From contig JAJYMP010000762.1 in assembly GCA_021786915.1 (NCBI GenBank), positions 1 to 25,779 on the forward strand: a DNA stretch of 25,779 bases, written 5' to 3'. Below are positions 1 to 7,979 of the stretch, piece after piece. This stretch comes from Chloroflexota bacterium. GTDB taxonomy: Bacteria; Chloroflexota; Limnocylindria; Limnocylindrales; CSP1-4. Within the stretch, counting starts at the first letter, position 1; the number at the start of each line of letters is the position of its first letter. Below the pieces are notes generated by a model. It had not been told where the DNA came from and ran no database searches. It saw only the letters and a program-made list of their open reading frames with translations. Both the position numbers and the translations under genes were made by a program.

Positions 1-1
1 G

Positions 2-61
2 GAGATGGGGGCGTCGCGCGTGGCCCGGGTCAGGGCGACGATCCGGGCTGGCTACCGGTGA
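2..61 (+). CDS. Possible C-terminal end of an upstream gene (partial)
   Basis: An open frame enters from the window edge, reads EMGASRVARVRATIRAGYR and stops with TGA at 59-61. The amphipathic Arg/Ala ending looks like a normal protein C-terminus, but 19 codons cannot identify a family. The other plus-strand frames continue past this point without better content. Seen: an open frame ending in a stop. Inferred: that it is the tail of a gene starting outside the window. Confidence 0.25.
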   Translation, partial: EMGASRVARVRATIRAGYR

Positions 62-698
62 CATCGCCGAGGCGATCGGGCACCGTCTCAGTGCCGGGTC
101 CGCCCCGCCTGAGCAGGGGCGGCGCTCAGCGAGTGCGAGGGACCGACCTTCGGGCCGTCAGGCCCTGCCGGCGGCCGCTCGGCGGACCGGCAAACGATCC
201 CGACGGGCCCCGACCCCGTTCCTGCGGCAGGGCCTCGCAGCAAGCACCTCCACCACCGGTTGACCAGGTCCCGTCTCGAGACTACGATGCCCGACGGCCC
301 GACCGGGCCGGTCTGTCTTCGTCATGAGTGGAACCACGTGAGCGACGGTCCCGAACGTAGCCGCATCGAGGATGCGGCCCTTGGCGTCAGGCGCCGGGAG
401 GCGATGACGAGCTAGCGCCATTGCGTGCTTGCCTCGGCATGGCCACCGACCGGCTGACGGTGCGGTGGCATTTTCATGCCCCGCGCGGGCGCCGGCTCGC
501 CCGGACAGGAGGCTGCGAGATGCCAGGTTGGAGTACCCCGCCGGCCGTCCCGGCGGCAGCGCGGTGGCCTGACGGCCGGCGCTGAGCGGCGGGACTGGCT
601 GGGCGAGAGCCGTCCCGTGACCGGGTCGAGGTAGGAGCCCCGCCCGGTCCGTCATCCCCACCGCGACCCTTGGGTCACGGCCACGCCAGGGGCTCACG
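62..698. other. Long non-coding region upstream of the ABC transporter operon
   Basis: No convincing gene lies here. The ORFs in this stretch are Arg/Pro/Gly-rich and have no recognisable domain. The distal part (486-649) holds four consecutive inverted repeats and is described separately as a candidate structured leader. The first 400 bases show nothing I can name. Confidence 0.5.
486..649 (+). promoter_or_regulatory. Candidate structured 5' leader (four consecutive hairpins) of the ABC operon
   Basis: Four perfect or near-perfect inverted repeats follow one another and end 50 bases before the permease start codon. H0: CGGGCG 486-491 with CGCCCG 498-503. H1: 539-549 with 571-581, 11 bp, arms CGCCGGCCGTC/GACGGCCGGCG. 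H2: CGGGAC 590-595 with GTCCCG 612-617, plus an inner GGCT/AGCC stem (597-600/608-611), closing a 7-nt loop GGGCGAG. H3: GACCGGG 619-625 with CCCGGTC 643-649. Several arms exceed what GC bias alone would often give. I cannot match them to a named riboswitch class, so the function (riboswitch, attenuator or chance) is inference. Confidence 0.35.
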
Positions 699-2468
699 AT
701 GGCGCTCAAGCTTCCTTTCCCCGCGCCGGCTGCAAACCGCGCCCGCCGGCTGCCGATCGGCCTCGCCGACGTCGCCGTCCTCGGCGGGGTCGCCGTCCTG
801 TTCACGGTGCTCGCCGTCCTCAGCGTCGGGGTCACGGCCCCGTTCGGCCCGGGCGAGCTGCCGAAGGTGACGACGGACCCCGCCAACCTGCCCTACTACG
901 CAGGGCGCTCGCTGCTGCGGATGTTCGCCGCGCTCGGCGTGTCGACGGTCTTCGCGATCGGCTACGGCTACCTCGCCGCCAAGAGCCGGCGCGCGGCGCG
1001 GGTGCTGGTGCCCCTGCTCGACGTCCTCCAGTCGGTGCCAGTGCTCGGGTTCCTGTCGATCACCATCACCGGCTTCATCGCCCTCTTCCCGGGCAGCCTG
1101 CTCGGGCTCGAGTGCGCGTCGGTGTTCGCGATCTTCACGTCGATGGCCTGGAACATGACCTTCAGCGTGTACCACTCGTTCCTGACGGTCCCGCGCGACC
1201 TCGACGAGGCGAGCCGGATGTACCACCTCTCGCGCCGCCTCCGCCTGCGGCGGGTGGAGCTCCCGGGCGCGACGGTCGGCCTGGTCTGGAACGCGATGAT
1301 GAGCATGGGCGGCGCGTGGTTCTTCCTGGTCGCGTCGGAGGCGATCACCGTCAACAACGCCAGCTACACGCTGCCCGGCATGGGCTCGTACATGGCCGAG
1401 GCGATCGGCGCGCAGGACTACACGGCGCTCGCCTGGGCCGTGGTCACGATGCTCGTGATCATCATCGCGGTCGACCGGCTGTTCTGGCGTCCGCTCGTCG
1501 CGTGGGCGGAGCGGTTCAAGGTCGAGGACAGCGCCTCGGGCCAGGTCGTCGAGTCGGCCGTGCTCAACGTGCTCCGGCGGTCGGCGGTCGTCGCGGCCGT
1601 CCGGCGCGCGGCGACGGGGGTAAGCCGCCGCGTGGCCCGCTCGACGCGTCGGCCGGCGAGCGCGCGAGCTCGCGATCTTGGCGCCGGCGACGCGCCGCGC
1701 GCGCCGGGCAGAGTCGGGCGAGCGCTCCGAAGCGACATCTTCTTCAACGCCTGCCTCGCGGTGGCGGCGGTCGCCGGGATCTGCGCCTTCGTCGCCTATG
1801 TCGCCGGCCAGGTCAGCGTCGACGAGGTCGGGACGATCCTGCTCGACGGCGCGTTCACCTTCATCCGAGTCGTCGTGGTGGTTGCGGTCTCGGCGGTGAT
1901 CTGGACCCCGGTCGGTGCCTGGATCGGGATGAGCCCGCGGGCCTCGCGGATCGCCCAGCCGATCGTCCAGATCGGGGCGAGCTTCCCCGCCAACTTCCTG
2001 TTCCCGTTCGCCACGATCCTCATGCTGCGCACCGGGTTCCCGATCGAGCTCGGGGCGATTCCCCTGATGGCGCTCGGGTCGCAGTGGTACATCCTGTTCA
2101 ACTCGATCGCGGGCGGCATGGCCATCCCCAACGACCTCCGCGAGGCGGGCGCCGTCCTCGGCCTGTCCCGCCGCCAGCGCTGGCGCGCGCTCATCCTGCC
2201 CGCGATCTTCCCGGCCTGGGTCACGGGCGGCATCGCCGCTGCCGGCGGCGCCTGGAACGCGAGCATCGTCGCCGAGACAGTGTCCTGGGGCAACGACACC
2301 CTGCGGGCCCCGGGCCTCGGGTCGGACATCGCGGCGTTCACCGCCGCCGGCGACTTCCCGCTCACCGTCGTGGCGATCGCCGTGATGGTCCTCTTCGTCG
2401 TCGGCCTCAACCGCCTCTTCTGGCAGCGCCTGTACACGCTCGCCGAGACCCGCTACCGCCTCGCCTGA
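699..2468 (+). CDS. ABC transporter permease, duplicated (two fused permease domains), anion/NitT-TauT type
   Basis: This 589-residue membrane protein carries two binding-protein-dependent permease domains in one chain. The first spans about residues 30-270 and the second about 345-585, joined by an Arg/Ala-rich cytoplasmic linker (about 271-345). Each half has the EAA loop that docks on the ATPase: DEASRMYHLSRR at about 169-180 and REAGAVLGLSRRQRW at about 481-495. The architecture fits the duplicated anion permease family (COG4986), related to nitrate/sulfonate/bicarbonate importers. ATG at 699 has only a weak purine tract upstream (AGGGG). The ATPase gene follows 23 bases downstream, so the two form an operon. 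No periplasmic substrate-binding protein gene is present, so the substrate is undetermined. Confidence 0.9.
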   Translation: MALKLPFPAPAANRARRLPIGLADVAVLGGVAVLFTVLAVLSVGVTAPFGPGELPKVTTDPANLPYYAGRSLLRMFAALGVSTVFAIGYGYLAAKSRRAARVLVPLLDVLQSVPVLGFLSITITGFIALFPGSLLGLECASVFAIFTSMAWNMTFSVYHSFLTVPRDLDEASRMYHLSRRLRLRRVELPGATVGLVWNAMMSMGGAWFFLVASEAITVNNASYTLPGMGSYMAEAIGAQDYTALAWAVVTMLVIIIAVDRLFWRPLVAWAERFKVEDSASGQVVESAVLNVLRRSAVVAAVRRAATGVSRRVARSTRRPASARARDLGAGDAPRAPGRVGRALRSDIFFNACLAVAAVAGICAFVAYVAGQVSVDEVGTILLDGAFTFIRVVVVVAVSAVIWTPVGAWIGMSPRASRIAQPIVQIGASFPANFLFPFATILMLRTGFPIELGAIPLMALGSQWYILFNSIAGGMAIPNDLREAGAVLGLSRRQRWRALILPAIFPAWVTGGIAAAGGAWNASIVAETVSWGNDTLRAPGLGSDIAAFTAAGDFPLTVVAIAVMVLFVVGLNRLFWQRLYTLAETRYRLA

Positions 2469-2491
2469 CCGCGCTGGAAAGGGATCAACCG

Positions 2492-3886
2492 ATGCTCCAC
2501 ATGACCGATCGCATCAGCCGCGCCACCGCCGCGACCGGCTCCCGCGCAGCGGGCGGCCGCAAGCCGTCCGTGCTCATGCGCGCCGAGGAGGTGACGAAGT
2601 CGTTCCCGCTGCCGGGCGGCGCGTCGCTCGACGTCCTGCGCGACATCGACCTCGAGGTGCGCGAGGGCGAGATCGTCGCGCTGCTGGGCCGCTCTGGGTC
2701 CGGCAAGTCGACTCTGCTCAGGATCCTCGCCGGGCTCATCCCGCCGACCGACGGGCGGGTCCTGTACCGGAATCGGCCGCTCCGCGGCGTGAACCCGGGC
2801 GCGTCGCTCGTCTTCCAGTCGTTCGCCCTGCTGCCATGGCTCGACGTGCAGGCCAACGTCGAGCTCGGCCTCGAGGCGATCGGCCTCGGGCCCGAGGAGC
2901 GCGCCGCCAAGGCGATCCGCGTCCTCGACCTCGTCGGCCTCGACGGCTACGAGCAGGCGTACCCCAAGGAGCTGTCGGGAGGGATGCGCCAGCGGGTGGG
3001 CGTCGCGCGGGCGATCGCGGTCGAGCCGGACGTGCTGCTGATGGACGAGCCGTTCAGCGCCCTCGACGTGCTGACCGCGGAGAACCTCCGGGGCGAGATC
3101 CTCGACCTGTGGGCCGAGGGCAAGATCCCCACGCGGGCGATCGTCGTGGTGACCCACAACATCGAGGAGGCCGTGCTGCTCGCCGACCGGATCGTGATCC
3201 TCGGCACCAACCCGGGGATCATCCGGGCAGAGCTCCCTGTGCCGCTGTCCCGGCCCCGCGATCGGGAGGCGACCGAGTTCCAGGCCCTGACCGACACCGT
3301 CTACGCGATGATGACCAACCCGACGGTCATGCTCGAGGACGTCGTGAAGGGCTACACGCCCGAGCCCGAGCTGGCGGCCGCCGCGCCGCCCGCCCTGCCG
3401 CGCCTGCCGAACGTGCGCCCGGGCGCGATGATCGGGCTCGTCGAGCTCATCGACGACCACGGATGGCAGGTCGACCTCTACCGCCTGGCGGACGAGCTGA
3501 GCATCGAGCTCGACGAGCTGCTCGAGCCGCTCGACGCGCTGGTCATGCTGGGCTTCGCCCGGGTCGAGGAGGGCGACGCCGTGCTCACCGGCGCTGGCGT
3601 GTCGCTCGCGCGGGCCGACGTCCAGGGTCGCAAGGTCCTGTTCCGGGCGGCCGCGGCTGATCACGTCGCCATCGTCGAGCGCATCTCGGCAGCGCTGCGG
3701 GCGAAGGCCGACGGCCGGATGCCGGCGGCGTTCTTCCTCGACCAGCTCGGCCGCCACTTCACGCCGCCCGAGGCCGAGATGCAGCTTGCGACCGCGGCCA
3801 ACTGGGGCGCCTTCGGGGAGCTGTTCGAGTACGACCCGGACCGTGAGGAGTTCGTACGCGCTGACGCGGCGACTACGGCCCTCTAG
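2492..3886 (+). CDS. ABC transporter ATP-binding protein with C-terminal AAA-associated domain
   Basis: The cytoplasmic ATPase (464 residues) partners the duplicated permease just upstream. Visible motifs are Walker A GRSGSGKST (66-74), Q-loop FQS (108-110), signature LSGGM (161-165), Walker B VLLMDEP (181-187) and H-loop THNIEE (221-226). Residues about 312-455 form an extra domain of the AAA-associated C-terminal type (COG4754/PF09821 style). That domain is typical of ATPases paired with COG4986 permeases and is probably regulatory. The frame is open far upstream because of GC bias. I chose ATG 2492 because GGAAAGGGA sits 7 bases before it and the ABC fold begins about 28 residues later. 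ATG 2501 is an alternative. The substrate is probably an anion, by family only. Confidence 0.9.
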   Translation: MLHMTDRISRATAATGSRAAGGRKPSVLMRAEEVTKSFPLPGGASLDVLRDIDLEVREGEIVALLGRSGSGKSTLLRILAGLIPPTDGRVLYRNRPLRGVNPGASLVFQSFALLPWLDVQANVELGLEAIGLGPEERAAKAIRVLDLVGLDGYEQAYPKELSGGMRQRVGVARAIAVEPDVLLMDEPFSALDVLTAENLRGEILDLWAEGKIPTRAIVVVTHNIEEAVLLADRIVILGTNPGIIRAELPVPLSRPRDREATEFQALTDTVYAMMTNPTVMLEDVVKGYTPEPELAAAAPPALPRLPNVRPGAMIGLVELIDDHGWQVDLYRLADELSIELDELLEPLDALVMLGFARVEEGDAVLTGAGVSLARADVQGRKVLFRAAAADHVAIVERISAALRAKADGRMPAAFFLDQLGRHFTPPEAEMQLATAANWGAFGELFEYDPDREEFVRADAATTAL

Positions 3887-4083
3887 CGCCCGGCGTGTGG
3901 AGGTCAGGTCACAGCGCCGCGTCCGCGACCCAGACTTCCCCCCATACAGTGGTGCGCCACACTTGACGCGATCTACACGCGGCCACCGATCTCGCCCCGG
4001 ACCCGGCCGATCCGGAGCCGGTCCTGCGGCTCAGACCGCCCGCTCCTCAGCCTCGCGGACAGCTCCGGCATCCGAGTGCCCGG

Positions 4084-4530
4084 TTACGGTGTGGTCGGAA
4101 CCTCGACGGCGTCTCGGCCGAGCTCGGAGGTAGCCTTGACGCCCGTCGGCGCGGCACCCTCGCCCGTGTAGCGCACGGCGTCGGATGCCGCCCCCGTGGC
4201 GACGATCGCGCCGCCCACGTCCCAAGCGCCGACTGGGCCCGCGAGCTCGACGGTCACGACGTCGCGACCCGAGGTCGTGACCGCGCCGCCGACGTGGATC
4301 TCGCCGAGCCTGCCGCCGGGCTCGACGCTGAGGGCGATCACCTTAAGGGTCATTTAAGGGTCATCTGCACGCCCTTGACGAGGCTCAAAAACCCTGGCCG
4401 CCGTGGGTGGACAGGTCGTTCAGGATCGTGAGGCTGGGCAGCGGCCTGGAGACCTGCACGCCGATCGAGCCTCTCCGTGCGTCTCGATGGACTCGAAGAC
4501 GGCTTCCTGAAGCGACCCATCCTACAGGTT
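4084..4530 (-). pseudogene. Broken beta-repeat protein gene, frameshifted by an 11-bp tandem duplication
   Basis: On the minus strand, plausible protein sequence switches frame several times. It runs SLQEAVFESIETHGE, then VSRPLPSLTILNDLSTHGG, then LSLVKGVQMTLK and finally VIALSVEPGGRLGEIHVGG onward to a stop at 4084. The last switch is explained by an exact 11-bp tandem duplication (TTAAGGGTCAT, 4343-4353 and 4354-4364). Removing one copy restores a single frame GVQMTLKVIALS. The C-terminal part has repeated Gly/Val/Asp-rich strands (IHVGGAVTTSG, AWDVGGAIVATG) like a beta-helix or surface repeat protein. No family is recognised. An 89-residue ORF starting at 4353 could be expressed as a remnant, but there is no ribosome binding site. 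Confidence 0.5.
4343..4364. repeat. Perfect 11-bp tandem duplication (two units)
   Basis: The unit TTAAGGGTCAT occurs twice with no spacer. Because 11 is not a multiple of three, the duplication shifts the minus-strand reading frame of the surrounding gene. It creates an overlapping ATGA stop/start appearance. It looks like a replication-slippage product. Confidence 0.9.
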
Positions 4531-4625
4531 GAAGCCACGGGCGCCCTTGCCATAACGACCGATGCCTCGCCCAGAGCCCCGGCGCTTCGACCCGGGATGT
4601 CGCGGAGCGTGTCTTGGTCGGCATG

Positions 4626-5278
4626 GAGCGCGCGCCGGCGCCCGCTATCCCGGTGCCGGCGATCCAACCGGAGCTCGCAGAGACGCTCCGGCAGGTTGCG
4701 CTCGGGCGGCCCGACGGCAGGCCGTCCTGGCGAGACCAGATCGAGGCCCACGGCGCCGTCGCGCTCGCCCCGATGCTCGCGTGGCTCGAGCAGGAGGGCC
4801 ACGACGAGCTGGCCGCGGCTGTGCTACGCAACCCTCGCCGGCCGGGGCCACGCCCGGCAGGTCCTCGACGGGCTCGACGGCATCGAGGCGCGCGGGCGTG
4901 CGCCGAGCCCGAAGCGGATCGCGCTGCTGCGCACGTACGCGACTGCCCAGGCGAACCGGGACCACTCGGCCGCCCAAGGTGCGGATCTGGCGCGCCAAGA
5001 TCGAGGCGGACCGGCGCCGGCTGGGCCTGCCGCCCATGACCGCCGCGGAGGTCGCCCACCTCGTCGAGCTCGGCGTCGGCAGCGAGCAGAACCCGCACCT
5101 GTACCACAACCATTGCTGGTCGTGCACCCTGCCGGCCGTCGAGGGCGTCCAGCGGCGGTGCCGCTGCAACTGGCTCGAGTGCCTCTGCGGCGCGTGCGTG
5201 TCTCCGCGACACGGCTACTCCCCGATCGGCGCCGCGCGGTTTCCCGACGCCTTCGCCGACCGGGGGCGCTCGCGGTGA
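4626..5278 (+). pseudogene. Broken gene for an unrecognised Cys-rich protein (three frames)
   Basis: Protein-like sequence moves through all three plus-strand frames in order. The first stretch is about 4626-4835 (starting MERAPAPAIPVPAIQPELAE and ending DELAAAVLRNP). The second is about 4830-4975 (ARQVLDGLDGIEARGRAPSP). The third is about 4975-5278 (VRIWRAKIEADRRRLGLPPM). The last part contains a dense Cys/His cluster (HCWSCTL..., RCRCNWLECLCGAC) that looks like a zinc-binding knuckle. At least two indels are needed to break an original protein of about 215 residues. The stop at 5276-5278 overlaps a GTG start (GTGA) of the next broken gene, so the two were once an operon. Either the gene is decayed or the assembly has indel errors here. 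Confidence 0.5.
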
Positions 5279-5790
5279 CGGCTGCGATGGTCGACGCCTA
5301 CCATGCCATGCTCACACGCCTCCATCGGCGGGCGCGCTGGGGAGATCGGGGCGCGCCCGGTCGTGACCCACTAGCCGCATGTGGGCCGGTCGTTCAGCGG
5401 CCTCGCCATCGTGGGGCAGGCTGTATACGGGTGGCCCGACGAGTGGCCGGCGTCGAAGTTTCAGCCGGCAGCGAACCGGGCGGACGTCATCGCGACCACG
5501 ATGGCCCGCAACGCCGACCGCCCGGAGCCGCTCGACTGGATCGAGTCGAGCCCGAAGCGGACCAGCCAGTTCTGGAGCCCGGACTCTCGCAGACCTGCTC
5601 GCGCCGGGCGACGCCCCTCGCACGCCCGCATCGCCTGGGTCAACCTCTACCCCAATGCGCCCGAGGACCCGCCCGGCGACCCCGGCGGCGCGCTGCGCGA
5701 GGCGCAGGACCCCACGTCGCCGGCCTGCTCCGGGCGGAAGTAGCGCCGACCTGTTGCCGTCATCGCCATCAGGCCCTCCTGACCGGCTAG
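5275..5790 (+). pseudogene. Broken gene for an unrecognised about-165-residue protein
   Basis: The frame starts at the GTG overlapping the previous stop (VTAAMVDAYHAMLTRLHRR). It then shifts to a second frame that contains a nonsense codon TAG at 5372-5374 (GARPVVTH, stop, PHVGRSFSGLAIVGQAVYGW; a Tyr codon would fit). It continues to WIESSPKRTSQFW at about 5573. Between about 5575 and 5625 a neighbouring frame (TLADLLAPGDAP) looks better, and after about 5710 the sequence HVAGLLRAEVA is in another frame. The core IVGQAVYGW and IAWVNLYPNAPED vaguely recalls uracil-DNA-glycosylase-like folds, but I do not assign it. Frameshifts plus a stop make a functional product unlikely. Confidence 0.5.
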
Positions 5791-5999
5791 ACCCCGCCTA
5801 GGATCTCCGGCGCCGCGTCGGGATCGCGCGTCCCCGGGCCCGGCGCGTCCTCGAGCCGGTCCTCCTTCCGCCAGGCCGGTTCGCCAGTCTCCTGATGGCG
5901 CTCGCGACCCGCTTCGCGTCGCTGGTGGCGCGAGGGCCGCTCGGCCGGAGACACCGGCGCGCCCGGCAGCATTTGCCTGACCCGGGACGGCAGGGACAT
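5787..5999 (-). CDS. Small highly charged hypothetical protein
   Basis: This 70-residue ORF starts at ATG 5999 with an excellent ribosome binding site (GGAGGAG 7 bases upstream), the main reason to call it. The product is hydrophilic and rich in Arg, Glu and Pro (RRHQ-, GRERHQETGEP-type segments). It has no membrane segment, signal peptide or Cys, and looks intrinsically disordered. About 200 bases separate it from the P450 gene upstream on the same strand. It may therefore be the last gene of that cluster or stand alone. I recognise no family. Confidence 0.45.
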   Translation of the reverse strand: MSLPSRVRQMLPGAPVSPAERPSRHQRREAGRERHQETGEPAWRKEDRLEDAPGPGTRDPDAAPEILGGV

Positions 6000-6198
6000 C
6001 AGCGTCTCCTCCGCGATGGTCGAATGGCGTGGCTGGCTCCTAGTTGTTCGTAGATCGGCGTGAAGCTTACGGGGTGGAGAGGAGCGAGGGCCGCAAGTCG
6101 CGCGGCTCTACAGGCCGGACGGATCGCTCCCCCGCCTGGTGATCGCGGCGTCCCACCGGGGTGCGCGCGGCGACGCCATGTCCAGCACGGTCGGCCCA

Positions 6199-7404
6199 TC
6201 ATTCGATCGCGGCGGCCCGATCGGCCATCGTGTGTGTTGGGCGACGGCCGTCAGCCGGTGTCGTGAGAGCGATTGAGAGACTCCGGAGGCCGTTGCCGGG
6301 ATACACCTCCCGCGGCACGGCCTCGGCCGAGGTCAGCTCGATCCGCCTGGTGGCGCGCAGGAGCTCCTCGAGCGCAACTCGGAGGTTCAGCATCGCCAAC
6401 GGTTCGCCGAGGCACCGATGGATGCCGACTCCGAAGACGAGGTTGTCCTCGACCTCGCGGTCCAAACGCAGACGGTCGGGATCCGGAGCGACCCCGGGGT
6501 CGCGGTTCGCGGCGATCCACATCAGCGAGACCGGCTGGCCGGAGCCGATGGTCCTCCCGGCGACCTCCACCTCGCGGGTTGCCGTTCGGTTGTTCGCTAC
6601 CAGCGGGCCATCGGCTCGAAGGATCTCCCGGATCGCCCGGTCGATGAGGGCGGGCTCGCGGCGCAGGCGCTCCTGCAGGTCGAGGTCAGAGGCCAGATGG
6701 AGGACTGCGATCCCGACGGCCGAGGCCACCGTTCCATGGCCGGCCGTCCAAGTGCGCAGGAGGCTGACAATGTCCTCGTTGCCCAGCGGTTCGCCTCCGA
6801 CCACGGTCCCGAGCAGCTCGCCCATCAGGTCATCGAGTTGGCCGACACCGGCACGGCGCGCGTCGAGGATCTCGGTGACGTAGGCGGAGAACTCGCGGGC
6901 CAGAACCGCCCCCGCCTCGCGGTCCTGCCGGAACGCCACCTCCTGGTTGCCGTGGGTCCAGCCGCGCACGCGGTTCCAGTCGGCGATCGGCCAGCCTGCG
7001 AACGCACACAACGCCTGGTGCGGGAACGGCCCGGCGAACTCGCCGATGATCTCTGCCTCGCCACGCGCAAGAAGCGGACCCAGAAGGGCGGTCGCGATCT
7101 GCCGGCTGCGCGGCTCGAAGGCGGCCATCCGCTCGGAGGTGAAGAGCGGCTCGAGGGGCTGGCGATAGGCGGCGTGCTCGGGCGGGTCCATGCCGTTCGG
7201 GATGGCGCGCCGCTTCGTCGCGCTGCTGAAGGTCCCCGTGTCGCGCGCCGCCGCGAGCACGTCACGGTGGGCGAAGAGGGACCAGCCGAGGAAGTCGCTG
7301 TGGGCCACGGGACACCTTGAACGCACCTCGTCGTAGGCCCGCTGCTGGTCGCCCAGGATGGAGGCGTCGCGAGGGTCCCAGTCGGGTTCGGTCCGCTCGG
7401 CCAT
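6199..7404 (-). CDS. Cytochrome P450 (soluble bacterial type)
   Basis: The 401-residue protein has the usual length for a soluble bacterial P450, a heme-thiolate monooxygenase needing separate ferredoxin/reductase partners. The heme-binding loop is FGVGIHRCLGEPLA with Cys331 as the iron ligand. The K-helix ExxR is Glu260/Arg263, and the I-helix motif is AGHGT (221-225). In most P450s the residue before the conserved Thr is Asp or Glu; here it is Gly224, so the proton-delivery pair is altered. Start ATG 7404 has AAGGAG 6 bases upstream. A cupin, an AhpD-like protein and a Crp/Fnr regulator lie upstream on the same strand, suggesting a small oxidative cluster. The substrate is unknown. No redox partner gene is in the window. 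Confidence 0.93.
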   Translation of the reverse strand: MAERTEPDWDPRDASILGDQQRAYDEVRSRCPVAHSDFLGWSLFAHRDVLAAARDTGTFSSATKRRAIPNGMDPPEHAAYRQPLEPLFTSERMAAFEPRSRQIATALLGPLLARGEAEIIGEFAGPFPHQALCAFAGWPIADWNRVRGWTHGNQEVAFRQDREAGAVLAREFSAYVTEILDARRAGVGQLDDLMGELLGTVVGGEPLGNEDIVSLLRTWTAGHGTVASAVGIAVLHLASDLDLQERLRREPALIDRAIREILRADGPLVANNRTATREVEVAGRTIGSGQPVSLMWIAANRDPGVAPDPDRLRLDREVEDNLVFGVGIHRCLGEPLAMLNLRVALEELLRATRRIELTSAEAVPREVYPGNGLRSLSIALTTPADGRRPTHTMADRAAAIE

Positions 7405-7469
7405 GTGTCGCTCCTTCGCGATCGCGAATCATCTCGTCGTCTCTGCACCGACAGTGCAGCTCGGTCGCC

Positions 7470-7862
7470 CTACGAGGTCGCCTCCATGTGCACCGTCAGC
7501 AGCACCTGGCTTGGCACGATCGCGCGGAGGTCATGGGTGACGCCGGGGGAGAGCACGAGCACTGTCCCGGTGCTCAGTTCGCGTTCGCCCTCCTCCGTCT
7601 TCACCTGGACATGGCCTTCCAGGGCGTGGATCGTGACCAACCCGTCGGCGACGTGGTCCACGAGCCGGCCGTCCGCCTCGAAGTCGAACAGGACGAGCGC
7701 CACCGGCCCGTGATGGGCGATCGTGATCTGGCGGTGGCCGTTCGTGGCAGGGCGCGGCTCCGCCCGCAGCTCCTCCGCGATCTCGGCGAGGTTGTAGGCG
7801 TGCTCGCGACCGGCGAATCGCTCGACGGGTGCGCGGCGCAGGCGCGCCTCATCCTGTTCCAT
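7470..7862 (-). CDS. Cupin-fold protein
   Basis: This 130-residue single-domain cupin has about 45 leading residues (ERFAGREHAYNLAEIAEEL). They are followed by a beta-barrel with the motif segment DGRLVDHVADGLVTIHALEG (metal-site His/Asp region) and a second motif GTVLVLSPGVTHDL. Start ATG 7862 is supported by GAGGAGG 7 bases upstream. It sits 65 bases before the P450 gene and probably shares its transcript. Small cupins of this kind bind metal or small ligands and are often sensors or isomerase/dioxygenase-like enzymes. The specific role here is not visible. Confidence 0.8.
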   Translation of the reverse strand: MEQDEARLRRAPVERFAGREHAYNLAEIAEELRAEPRPATNGHRQITIAHHGPVALVLFDFEADGRLVDHVADGLVTIHALEGHVQVKTEEGERELSTGTVLVLSPGVTHDLRAIVPSQVLLTVHMEATS

Positions 7863-7979
7863 TGCTGTGCCTCCTCATAGCCCGTGGCTCGTCCTCGTTC
7901 AGGGCGTCCAGTTCCGGGCCTGCCTTGGATCGGCCTTCTGGGCCGGGATCTCCCGGCCTGGCCTCGTCTCCGTCGCGGC

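Noticed and set aside
486..649. Assignment of the leader to the ykkC (guanidine) or yybP-ykoY (manganese) riboswitch
   Set aside because: A GAGAG-like loop and a GGAGTA element can be found, but the conserved ACACGG-type and CCGAGAC-type partners are missing, so no class is claimed.
158..886. Long minus-strand ORF upstream of and overlapping the permease gene
   Set aside because: Arg/Pro/Ala-rich with no domain; it is a shadow of GC-rich sequence and overlaps a well-supported gene.
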